Assembly: GCA_001179505.1 (NCBI GenBank)
Contig: CDMY01000887.1
Location: 39,293 to 103,292 of the forward strand
Direction: 5' to 3'
Origin: Vitrella brassicaformis
Lineage: Eukaryota > Sar > Vitrellaceae
Length of the DNA: 64,000 nt
Within the stretch, counting starts at the first letter, position 1. Each line of letters starts with the position of its first letter. The position numbers were made by a program, and so were the translations under genes. The notes under the pieces are model-generated. The model saw only the letters and a list, made by a program, of their open reading frames with translations. It was not told the origin of the DNA and made no database searches. Positions 12,261-23,300 of this stretch are shown here, one piece after another.

Positions 12261-12538
12261 GGCGCCACTCAAACCCAACTGATGAGGCAGTGCAGAGGAA
12301 AGAGATGCACCACTCTCCTCACACCACTACTTGGCACCATCGTGTGTTCCTTCCTTAAGGCGACTTAATCATCTGGAATGTTCACACAAATGGGACAGAT
12401 CTCAGAGAGACCGGTTTCACGGAATATGTGCGAGCTTGGGCCTTTCTCGGCTCTCTTTCCGAGAGTGCCAATCTCGTTCACCCCACCGCCCTTTCCCTCC
12501 ATCTTCTTCTCTCATTGATTCATCGCCTCCGGAGCGTG
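12261..12538. promoter_or_regulatory. Divergent promoter region, F-box / unknown gene
   Basis: 278 bp between divergent start codons. No TATA-like motif stands out. A pyrimidine-rich stretch lies at about 12487-12520 on the plus strand. Confidence 0.35.
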
Positions 12539-14192
12539 ATGCAGCACTCGCAGCAGCAGCATCCCTTTACACACATCTTTGTCGGCCGGCGCACCTTCTA
12601 CCTCTTCAGCATCACAGACATCGTGCGGCTGAGGGCCACGGCAAGGTGGCTCACGGACTTCTTCAGAGCGCTTCAGCTGCGGCAGCGGCTCGCCCACTCG
12701 CTCAGGACACAGGCGGGGCTGCGACGGGCGGCCAACAGACAGCCGCCGATGCAGCTGCTGGCAGTGGATGACCAGGAGATGAATCTGCCTGACCTGCTGG
12801 TGGCCGTGTGCATCGTCGAGGAGGGCAGCTGGAAGGAGATGGGCGAGGTCTTTGATCTGGCGGGGCTGTGTGGCAACTGCCAGCTGCCTGTGAGACTCAC
12901 TGTTGCTGATCTCCACCGATTTGTCAGCAGAAGGGTAAGCCGGCATGCAGGTAGGAGGGAGCAGGGGGGGGGGGGGNNNNNNNNNNNNNNNNNNNNNNNN
13001 NNNNNNNNNNNNNNNNNNNNNNNNNNNNNNNNNNNNNNNNNNNNNNNNNNNNNNNNNNNNNNNNNNNNNNNNNNNNNNNNNNNNNNNNNNNNNNNNNNNN
13101 NNNNNNNNNNNNNNNNNNNNNNNNNNNNNNNNNNNNNNNNNNNNNNNNNNNNNNNNNNNNNNNNNNNNNNNNNNNNNNNNNNNNNNNNNNNNNNNNNNNN
13201 NNNNNNNNNNNNNNNNNNNNNNNNNNNNNNNNNNNNNNNNNNNNNNNNNNNNNNNNNNNNNNNNNNNNNNNNNNNNGGGGGGGGGGGGGTTGGTGCGCGT
13301 GCCAATGTGTTGATGTGATGTGTGAGCAGGCGTATGTGTCCGGGCCGCGTGTGCTGGCGCAGCTCAAGATGGTCGGCCACCACATTCACTTCGGCGACGG
13401 CGAGACCTTCCAGGTGTTCCAGCACGGCAACACGGTGCGGGCTATCAAGGACGATAATGGCTTCGAGGTGACGGTCGACCCGGATCTCCCTGCCGGCCAC
13501 CTGTGCCTCCAACACCGACGGCAGCATGACCCGCCAGTCAGCAGCAGAATCGGGTATTCTACGCTGGGCTGGAGGCTGGTCTATCCTGCTGCCACTCATT
13601 CGTCTGTGTCGTCATTCATCAAGAGCACCATCCTTGAGCACTTCCAGTCGACTCACGCGAACGACAAGCTCCTCCGATCAATCGACAGGTCAGGCAGACA
13701 CCGTCATAAGCGATCGTCTGGAACGCTCGCCCGTATGTCATGTGTGTGTCGTGTCGTTCATCAGGCGTGCTGACAGCGATCGGCTCCGCACCCTCATCAC
13801 ACAATCGCCCCACACTCCTTTGGAGGGGTGCACAACCACCACCACATGGCAGTGCTACGGCCTCGAATTCCCCGCCTTTCCTGCCCGCCATCGTTATCTC
13901 GTGCTGACCGGCGCCAGTGACCCCTTCGTCGCGTGGATTCACATGTGGGAGTGGGGCACCTACGGTTGGGCCAACTACGCAGGCAAGAAGAGAAGCACCA
14001 CCCGATATGTATCAGTGCAGCGCTCATTTACCTGGCTGTTTTTCTGCATCTGCAGTGCGTGTGGAGGTCTTCACAACCGAGAAGCCGCTGTCTGGTGTGG
14101 GTGCCGCCTTCAAGGACCGCTTCCCGGAGACCACTCGACTGGCACGTGTGGTGCTGTGGCCGGGCTTCGCAGCCTTGGTCTTCGACCGGTAA
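12539..14192 (+). CDS. Unrecognised protein, possibly with an F-box-like N-terminus
   Basis: Exons 12539-12934, 13330-13688, 13765-13982 and 14056-14192 (stop TAA 14190-14192). The first intron contains the 300-N assembly gap, so an exon could be hidden there. The third intron fits only with a GC donor (AG|GCAAGA at 13983), which joins ...WANYA to VRVEVFTTEKPLSG in frame. The N-terminus (THIFVGRRTFYLFSITDIVRL) resembles the helical start of F-box-like modules. The remainder (VGHHIHFGDGETFQVFQHG, FVAWIHMWEWGTYGWANY) matches nothing I know. A downstream frame to 14409 could be an alternative last exon but does not join in phase. No function is assigned. Confidence 0.6.
12977..13276. other. Assembly gap (300 N)
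   Basis: Exactly 300 N flanked on both sides by runs of G (about 13 before, about 13 after). It lies inside the first intron of the neighbouring gene. The size is probably a placeholder, and the true content may be a G homopolymer. Confidence 0.95.
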
Positions 14193-14813
14193 GACAGCCG
14201 ACAGTAGCTGCAGCAAATATCAAGGACGGGCGGGTTACGTTGCGTGTGCATACCATACGAGTTCATATGCAAAGTGCTGTTCTTGCCCGTTTCTCTCTGT
14301 GTGTTTGTGTGTGTGTGTGTGTGTGTTGTCGGTGTCAGGCCGTGAGTGGACGTTCCGTTCCGTTGATGTGAATGAGAGCGAGGCCCGGGCATATGTGATG
14401 TGCATGTAACCATGATGCATCAACACCACACACGGCAGCTTTGTGTGCGGAAAAGGGCTGCCTCTGGAGCATTGAGCCTCTCTCACTTTCTGTCTCGTCC
14501 ATCTGTGCTTCGTTGACTAGCGGATTTTGTATCGTCATGTGGTTGTTTGCCTACGTACATAAGCAAGGCAAGTGCGTGCGATGCGATGTTCAACCAAGAC
14601 TTTTTCAACGTAATTCACTGCTAAGACTTGGGTGTCGATGTGCAGCCGACTCGTCCATTCATCCGCCCCATTACTGCAGCGGGAGAGGATGTCCACACAG
14701 CTTGGCAATGAATTCGATCCAGATTCGCTCAATTTGCGAGCTTTGAATATTCCTGTTCCTGCAACACACAGAAGCGCACCCATCGTCCTTCCGCGCGAGA
14801 GGTGTATTGGCAG
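14193..14813 (+). other. Intergenic or 5' region upstream of the Ycf45-type fusion gene
   Basis: Holds a (TG)n tract at 14306-14326 and short open frames. An ATG at 14689 opens a frame (MSTQLGNEFDPDS...) that runs to 14829, but it joins the next exon out of phase. It may be an upstream exon with an unseen intron, or a uORF. Confidence 0.4.
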
Positions 14814-17800
14814 ATGGTGCAACAGAAAGGTAAGCTGCCTGCAGAAGCAACGGAGAAGCACGTGGAGAATCTCATTGTGTGTGCCTCCTGCATGCAGCAA
14901 ATGGAGTTGATTCCAAGCACAACTCTGTCTGGCCTGCAGGCAAGATCTTCGACAAGGTGCGAGTGCTCACAGAATCAGGAGGAAAGGCAGCGCGTGTCCG
15001 CCTCATTTCACGTTCCGTCGCTTGCAGGTGCCTCAGCGGACAAAGGAGCAGCTGTGCGTTGTCCTGAAGAACGTACCATACTCATGGTGACAAGCAGAAA
15101 GACGCTGCACACGCGCCAAGTGTTTTCAATGCTGCTGCTGCTCACTTCTCGATCAGGACCAAGGCTCAGCTGCAACAACACATCCAGCACCAGTGCTCGG
15201 CCTTCATCAGCGCCAACCCTGCAGCTGCCGCAGGGTGCAAGGCACCTGTCATCGCGCACATCGAAATGAAGCCCTTGGTGCCAGTCGCCACCGTGTGCTG
15301 CAACGACCGCGAGAACCGGCAGATCTTCGACCGCATGCGCACCATCACAACCGACGGCAACAAGCCCGACATGCTAGTGCAGGAGTTCCTCAGTGACGCG
15401 GAGCGCAAGGCCCTCAATCAGGCCGCCCTGCAGCCGACGTCTGCCACGCCCTCGTCGAGTGTGGCCTTTCCTCCGTCGCAGAGCGTGGCATCTGATGCGG
15501 TGAGCTGGCCGCCCGGGACGACGTTCAACCAGGTATACGGCACGCACGGTAAATGGCTGACAAGAAAGATGGTTGACGGTTGATTTGGGCGGTAATTGTA
15601 CGTATGCTTTGTAGGTTCCTGCTCAAATCCGACAGCGACTGGCGGTCTTCCTTGACAGAGTTCCTAACTATTGGTACGCTGTGTTCCTGTATCCGTTGGC
15701 GTGTGCGTATTTGGTGATGTGTGCGGGTGTGTCAGGTCAAAGGACGATGTGCACACGCTGGTCGTGACGCACTGCGCAGACTTCATCAAGACAACTCCCG
15801 CGGTCGCACAAAGCTGCAAAGTGCCCGAGATTGCTGAGGTCTACAGACCATCTTTCGGACCCTACGCGACGCTTTGCTGCAAGGACGACGAAAGCCGCAG
15901 GATCTTCCACCACATCAAGTACATCAGGACGCCCGATGGGAGGCAGATTCGTGTCATGCCCTTTGTGCCCCGTGATGGGTGAGAAAGCCTGTGACAATCG
16001 TTCAGTGATGACAGCTTTGACCTTTTGTTGTATGCAGGGATGATCGCAAGTGGGCTCCCACTGCCTCCACTGCATCGCTGCCGCTGTTGTCGACCCTCAA
16101 GACGGCTTCCGAGGCCGCCAACTTCTTCTCAGCCGTCATCCATCCCCTGATGAGACTAGCAGAGGCTGACAAGGACAAGGTCCCCGTGGTGGCCTTGCAC
16201 GAGCACGCCGGTCGTCTCGCCATCGGTGCGTGGACAGAGATCGACACCTTCAAGCCCGACGAGCCCAGCACGCCATCACAGGTGTCTCGAGACCCATCGG
16301 CTTCCCTTGACGACTTGCCAGGGCAGGCCGCCACAGCAGGGCAGCAGACGGGGGTCTTCAGCGTTGAGTGGTGGTCGCGCGTGCTTGGGCAGCCTTCCAA
16401 TGCGATGTGGCAGAAGAAGGGGGGTCAGGACGCATCGACCAATGGGGCACAGCCGGCTGCCGAGTCGTCGGATGTCGACGATAGCGGCGAGACTCCTGAT
16501 GATGTGGCCGACACACAAGAGGAGGACATACTTCGAGCCCTCTGTCAGATCATCGATCGTAAGAGAGAAACACAGAATCCACGGACCATTTGACGTCTGA
16601 CCGGCTGTCTGTGATGCTGTCAGAGCGTGGCGGCCGTTCTGCGTTCACCGATGGTCTGCAAATGCTGGCGCAGCTCCCGGTCTTCCGCGAGCGATTCGTC
16701 ATGCCGGCCGTCCGATTCGGGTGGATCGCCAGCGCCGGCAGCAAGCCTGAGCTGCGCAAACTCTACGAACGGCTGCGGAAGCTCATCCGGCGCAGGGCAG
16801 ACGTCTTCGAGGTGCAGGCCATCGGCAACGCGCCAGCTGCCAACTTCAAAATCAAGCTCGCCCAAGGTGCTGACCGGTACCTCTCGTCCGTCCGTGTGCG
16901 CGGGGGCTCCACTGTGGCGACGGCCAGTGGTGGAGTGGGCAGTCCGCCTGTTGCCACGGTGGCGGTGCTGGAGCTCGAGGGCATGGGGTGCGAGCAGGCT
17001 CAGGAGCTGCTAAAGGGCCTCCTGACCTCCCCGTACGTCCTCAAGGTGGCCTACAACCTGCCCGCCATCATCAAGGCGCTCGAGCTGCCAGCTGCCGAGG
17101 CCCCCTCATCCATCCGCTTCTGCTGGGACCTGCAGCTAGCGTATGACATCGTTCACCTGACCCCTCTCGCGTCACTCAATGACATCCTCACATGGCGACG
17201 CGACACACGACCGCCCGCCATCTCGACAGAGCCCTCCAGCAAGGAGAGCGAGGCCGTGGTCTCGGGCTTCCTTCGCGCAGTGGACGAGCTGGCCGCCATG
17301 ACTTCGCCAGAGGAGATGCGACTTATCGGCCAGGCGTCCGACCGACGACTCGCCCGCATGGTGGTGGAGGACGGCGGGGCCTCGGCAACTGCTGGCGAGA
17401 CGCAGGTGGGCTTCGCCCCTCAGACCTACCAGATGCGCTCGATCGAGGTGCTGGACGTGACGTCGGCCGGCACATCGGTGCCATCGACGGTGCCATCGAC
17501 GGTGCCTGCCAGCCAGAGTGAGAATGCGGGCTTGAAGGACTGGACAGACGTCGACACTCTGTTGGACCTGGTGCGCAAGAAACGAGCAATGCCTCACGCC
17601 TGTCTGTCTGTGAACGTATGCTGCATTGTGTCATGTGCGTCAGGTGCACGAGGACTTTTGGGAGGCAGGCGGCATCCTCGAGGCCACCAGCAATCGCAAC
17701 AAGGGACCCACAGCAGCAGCGGCATCAGGCAGCGGTGGTGGCAGTGCACCATCCACGCACCACCTGTACCTTGTCGAGATCGTCTTGTATATCGGGCAGC

Positions 17801-19403
17801 GGCCGTACGCCATCACACGATCGACCCCAAAGAAGAGGTACCTGGTGCCGACCCAGTCGAGTGTGGTCGAGAGGAAGCATCTCGACTTTGCCGTCGACAA
17901 GCTGGGTGGCACAGACAACATCGGGTAAGCAGACACGAAGACAGCTGTTTTCATATAGTGCATGCTGTATCCGTGCAGGCCCGACAATCGTGCCATCCTT
18001 CCTGGCTCTCTGCATCGCATCAGCGCTGTACGGAACAAGTCTGAGGGGCGCACGGTGATCGGCCTGACCATGAGGGTGAGCAGGGAGAATTGGAAGAAAG
18101 TGAGAGCAGCCATTCATTCGTCGTGTGTCGGTCGGCATCCCTCCATCCGCAGGTTGGTCGTGCCATGAAGGGCAACACCGACATGATCCAGGATCTGCTC
18201 TTGTCGCCTGAGAGGGGTGTGGCAGCTGAAGATGGCCTCTCCGTCCTTTTCCTTGGTAGGAGAGGTCTCTCTGTGTGGGCGTCAGGGCCCTGTGTGTTTA
18301 TTTACTGCATGTAGGTGCCCCTGGCTGCGGCAAGACGACCATCATCCGCGAGGCCTCCCGAGTGCTCACTACTGGGGATTTGCAAGTGTGCATCGTCGAC
18401 ACCAGGTAGCGACCCACCAACAGCTGGCCGCCCATCAGGTGTCATGCAATGACATCTTTTTCTGTCAGCAATGAGATCTGTGGCGGTGGCGATGAGCTGC
18501 ATCCCTCGGTTGGCGAGGCCATCCGTCTGATGGTGCCGTGCATCCGCCAGCAGGACAGCGTGATGATTGAGGGGGTCCAGAACCACACAGTAAGTAAGGC
18601 GCAGATAGGACAGGCCGATAAGGGAAGAAAGCCATCACTGTTTAGCTCTTCATTGATGCTCACGCCGTAGCCGGAAGTCATCATTGTGAGTAAGTGGCAC
18701 GGTGAGTAAGTGGCACGGTGGACAGCACCGGCTCTATCCGTTCCATAAATGACATGACACACTGCGTGTGACAATGGGCAGGTCGATGCCGCACGCACCA
18801 TCGCCCAGCGGAAGGTCCGTCTTCTGGCAACGGCTCACGGCGACTTCGTGAGCCTCTCACGGAATTCGGAGCTTCGGGGGCTGCTGGGAGGCTTTGAGTG
18901 AGGCCACCATACAGACTCTTTTTGAGAAAGACGACGCTGCTCCTCCTCCTTTGTGTCGATTGTGTGTGTGTGTGTGTGTGTGCAGGACGGTGACGGTGGG
19001 CGATGCGCTGGCGTCGCGTTCGTCTGACGGCCGAAAATCCAAAACTGAGGTACCTACGCACGGAGAGAGAAGACCTGTTTGCCACAAGCTAGGGTGTGTG
19101 TGTTGATGCAGCGGAAAGGTATGCCCCCGTTCGACACGGTGGTGGAGCTGCAGGTGGGTCAGTTCGACGAGTGGCGCATCATACTGGACGTCGCCAAGGC
19201 CGTCGACGCCAGGCTGCAGGTATTGTACATGTGCACACATACATTCGCACACACACACAGTGGACTGACTGGGTGATGCCCGTCTCATGCAGGGCAAGAA
19301 GTACTTAGTGCAGGTGCGTCGCCGGTGCCCGTCGACCGGCCGCGTGTTTGTGAGGTGGGAGGAGACGGCCAGCGATGCAGGCGTCTTCGGAAGCCTGACG
19401 TGA
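14814..19403 (+). CDS. Multidomain protein: two RRM-like modules, winged-helix/degenerate 3'-5' exonuclease-like region, C-terminal Ycf45/SpoIIIAA-type AAA+ ATPase
   Basis: Exons 14814-14829 (start uncertain), 14898-14956, 15028-15086, 15157-15532, 15615-15673, 15736-15978, 16038-16558, 16624-17570, 17644-17924, 17979-18075, 18153-18255, 18315-18405, 18469-18589, 18671-18685 (15 nt), 18782-18897, 18986-19049, 19112-19219 and 19293-19403, all in phase. Two homologous modules come first (LCVVLKNVPYSW... and LAVFLDRVPNYW...), each with a fold pattern like an RRM. Next is a helical segment ending RRRADVFEV, then a region resembling EXD1/RNase D-like exonucleases (VAVLELEGMG, LKVAYNLPAIIKAL, CWDLQLAYDIV) with most acidic metal ligands missing. 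The last third is a full Ycf45-type module: SLHRISAVRNK, IGLTMRVGRAMKGNTDMI, Walker A GAPGCGKTT, VDTSNEICGGGDELHPSVG, VMIEGVQNHTPEVII, LLATAHGDF and ETVTVGDA. Relatives of the ATPase are found in cyanobacteria and plastids. Expected role is in the plastid or in nucleic-acid handling, but this is inference. Confidence 0.78.
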
Positions 19404-20392
19404 CCTCACTTAGAGCGATGCGTCCGTGTGCGCCTGCCTTTTTTGCGGGCGTGACCATGTGTGTGTACCATGTGTGTGTTTTGATCACACAGAGGCACCG
19501 CCAGCCAGCCACCAACTAGGTTTTGCCATCTCTCTCTCTTCCCAGCTCTGCACTGACTGTGTATGGGCGTATGTGTTGGCCGTGCGTGGTGAGTACTTGG
19601 ACGGGACACGTTGACAGACAGACATGTTTATGATATGGATGGATGGATGTGTGCGTGAAGGTCGTTTGGTGGATGGCATCGTATATGATGTTGCGTGTCG
19701 CACGCCACTAATGCCGACTGAGACACCGAGCCAAATCGAACAAGCCAAATCGAACGAGCGTGTGATGTCGTCGTGACCTTGAGTCCTCAGTCCTATGTTG
19801 CCAGTCACACGCCCCATTAGCAATCTACCAGCTGGGTATGCACTTGTTTGCCTCTACCAGGAGGCTACAAGGAGGGTCACATCCACACCAGGAGACAAAG
19901 ATAGTGAAGCTTTTATGGCGGCCTGAAGAGAACAGCGAATATATATCTGTGTGTCTGAAGCAGCGACACACAGACACTTTCTCAAAAGTCCACTGGTGAA
20001 ACTCTCGAGATTCATGTGTGCTGACCTATGTCATGCGAGAATCATGCACGACGGCCGCCTCGAAGTGAGTGAGGCTTTTTACACTTTGTTGTCTATGTCT
20101 CGATACATACATGGATAGTACACGCACACACACATACACATACACATACTATACACGCCAAGTCAGCGGACATGAGCGCTACTTCATCAACCACAAACCT
20201 CTACTCTTGCCATCCACCTGTGCACTTGTCTACTCTATCGGCACGCACACACACACACACACACACAGACTGCGTGCGACACAGCACACGCGGACTACAA
20301 GTGTCTTTGGCTGCGACTCACCTGCATCTACCGGCTTGCGAAAAATGCGTCTAATACATGCCTCCCTACGAAGTGTGCCCGTGTGTACTATC
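19404..20392. other. Convergent intergenic region
   Basis: No gene seen. It contains (GGAT)n at about 19638-19650 and (AC)n tracts at about 20122-20150 and 20241-20268. The frames present are broken and repeat-derived. Confidence 0.55.
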
Positions 20393-23300
20393 TTATATTT
20401 CCCCCACGGAGCTGCCGACGGAGAGCCGCTGCAGCTCGCTAATATGAGATGCCCTCCGCCCTCTACGATTTGTCGCATTGTCGTCCTCCGAACTCAACTC
20501 ACTCGACGAGCGACCGATGTCTTCTCCCGCATATGAGTCCTTCTTCTTGGCGCTCCTGATCTTGTCACTGACAATCAGGGATCCCCCTCGGACTGTCTTG
20601 TCCTGTTGGCGGTCCTGTTGCTGCGGGGGGATGTAAGGGAAATTGGCGACAGAGGGCATATGAATGAGCACGCCGTCGAAAAGGGGGGTGTATTTGGAGG
20701 CGATGAGGACGAAGGAGATCGACAAAATGTTCAATGTTGGGAAGAGAAGCAAACTGCATGCAATCAATAAAGGCGTGGACAACTGTATATGGGCTGCTGA
20801 CTGACTGACCGGTAAGCGCTACCAAGAAGAGACGCCCACATCCACTGACCGATCAGCACATCCTGCTGGTTCTCCAACACAGGGCACTTCGCATAGATAG
20901 CGCCTTGTCGGTTTGCTCACCGAAATGAACAGGATATTCCACCCAACACACGCGACATTCCACAATCTCCAGAGCGTCCAGCCAATGAAATCCATCATCC
21001 TCCAAAAGTGGATCTGCATCTCTCTCTCTGCTGCAGACATCTCCTCCTGAAAGAACAGAGACACATGCACGACCAACCACACTCTTGTCTCTCTCCATTC
21101 TTCTCAATTTCTCTCACCCCAATCAAAAATCTTCTGAAGAGAGCATAAATGACGAAGCCGACAGCCGAGGCGATGACAAAGGACACCGCCGACACGGTCA
21201 CTGTGGCAGCGGATGGCAGATGCGTCACTGAGGGAGGGTAACAGACGCGGGACAAGTAGAGGGCGCTCGAGTCGACGTACGGGTCAATCTGATGTCCGAC
21301 AATATGGACGGTGGCGCAACTGGACCAAAAGAAGAGGGAAGAGATGGTGATCATGCCCATCAAAGAGGCTTCCAGCGCAGCGAAGCGTTGAGCACGCGCG
21401 GAGAAGGGGTTATATGTAAGCCTGCGACATCCAAGAGACAAATTGTGGCCACTTTTCTTGTCGTCTACTCACGAGGATAGCAGAGGATGGTCCCTCTTCA
21501 CAACCCGAGCGAGAATCTTGCAATTTGTCCACCGCTGGTACCGTAAGCGGTCAGCATCGGCCCTGGCCTAACAGAAAAAACAGCACTGGTCTTACATCTC
21601 CTCCACTCCGTCTGTTTGTGCGTCATCACACCAGTGGGCTGCCGGTTTTGCCGACGTCAACCACAGAGGGGCGCCGATACGTTGAGGCCACAGGGGGCCG
21701 ATGAGACTCGGTGCCCGTGTAGAAGCTCGTGATGGTCTCACGCCTCTGCCTCTGCCTCTGCAGCTCCTCATCCTGGCCAGTCTCTTGGCTTCCAGCAGTG
21801 GAGAGGCGTAGTGTAGAGGCCTTCACTTGTGTGATGATGCGGGTGAACGATTCGGCAGGCAAGGGGTCGGTGAACATCAGCTGGTGACGCAGACAAGGCG
21901 ACAGACAAGGCGACACGAATGTGCATTCGGCACTCACAATCAGCTTCCGCTTACTCTCATGTTGCCGAGGGAGACGGCGGTCTCCTCCAGTATCGGCTCT
22001 GACATGTCCTCCAGAAGTAGCCGTGGGTCACTTGTGAATCGTCCGAGGCCACATTCAGCACCTGAGAAGAAGAACATGGTCTCTTCTTTCCTGAAGCGAC
22101 CACTTGCGCTCACCAGTCCATCGTGGCCCCACCAGATGTGTGCGCATTGACCATTGACCATGCAGAAGCAAGCTGAATACATCACTGGGCCATCAAAAGC
22201 GAAGGCGCTTGCTGGTGTTCGCTCAACTTCTCCCCCATAGCTCTCTAACAGAATTTTCCTCGCCTCCTTCGCCGCACGGATGACTTGGGCCACCGCTGCT
22301 ACGCCGCTGGGAACCAGTGTCACCACTGTCGAGTGTGCTTCCGTCATCTCATGGATGGAAGGCCGCGCCGCAGAGGACGCCGGTGGCTTCGGCTGCTCAT
22401 CACTCGGGGATCGCAGTGGGACTAAGAGGCTGTCCTGCTTGGAAGGCTGTTGCTGCGCTGTCTCCGGCGTGCAGGTCTTTGATGTTTGTTCCTTGATGGC
22501 TTGGCTCATCAGCAGGTCTCTGTCGGTGTTGGTCGGCTGCAGGGACAGCAGCAGGGTGTGGTCTCGGTCGTACAGCGACACGGCGTGTTGATCCTGCTCG
22601 ATGGTGTGAATGTCATCCAGCTCAATGGCTTTGAGCGGCTGCAAAACCGAACGAGCACAATGAATGGACGACAAGATGGAACGGCTACTGATTGATTGAG
22701 TACTAAATATGACTCACTCCATTTGTGTCAATCAAGTGACGCCACTGACCAAACACAGCATCGGAAAAAAGCCATAGTACACGCCTGTCGTGCATTCAAC
22801 CGCTTTGCTCACCTTTCTGTCTGTAAAGTGGCTTGCAGGATGGCAGAACACCTCATATTCCGATGTCCATGTATGGAAGGGCTCCTGTGTCTGCTCTCTC
22901 AACACGAAGACACTCACTGCCGTTGGCGGAGGCACCGATATTTCGCTCTGCTGCTGAAATGGGGTATCTTCTATCTCTTCTTTCCTCGTCTCTCGCCTTA
23001 AATGCCGTCTTGGCTGCCGTTGGGTTTTTCTCTTCTTGTTGTCGGCCTTTTGCGTGTGCTCGATGTGGCTCTGCATGAGGAGAACATCAAGCTGCTCCAG
23101 GCGCTGCTCCTCCCTCCTTTGCTTGTTCGACAGCCTCTGGTGTCTCTTGGTCCCCACAGTGGCTCGAGACAGGCGCTTGGCCGTCTTGCTGTGCCTTTGC
23201 TGCTCAATCTCGTTCAGGAACGCCTGAGTGAAAGCGTCTGCTTTCTCATGTCCGCCTCTCCTTCGTGACTCTCGGATGACCACCAGAGCATGTTTGATCG

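Noticed and set aside
14339-14409. Last exon (REWTFRSVDVNESEARAY) for the unknown gene at 12539
   Set aside because: Joining at the GT donor 14189 gives the wrong phase. Reading straight on gives a stop at 14190-14192, which is simpler.
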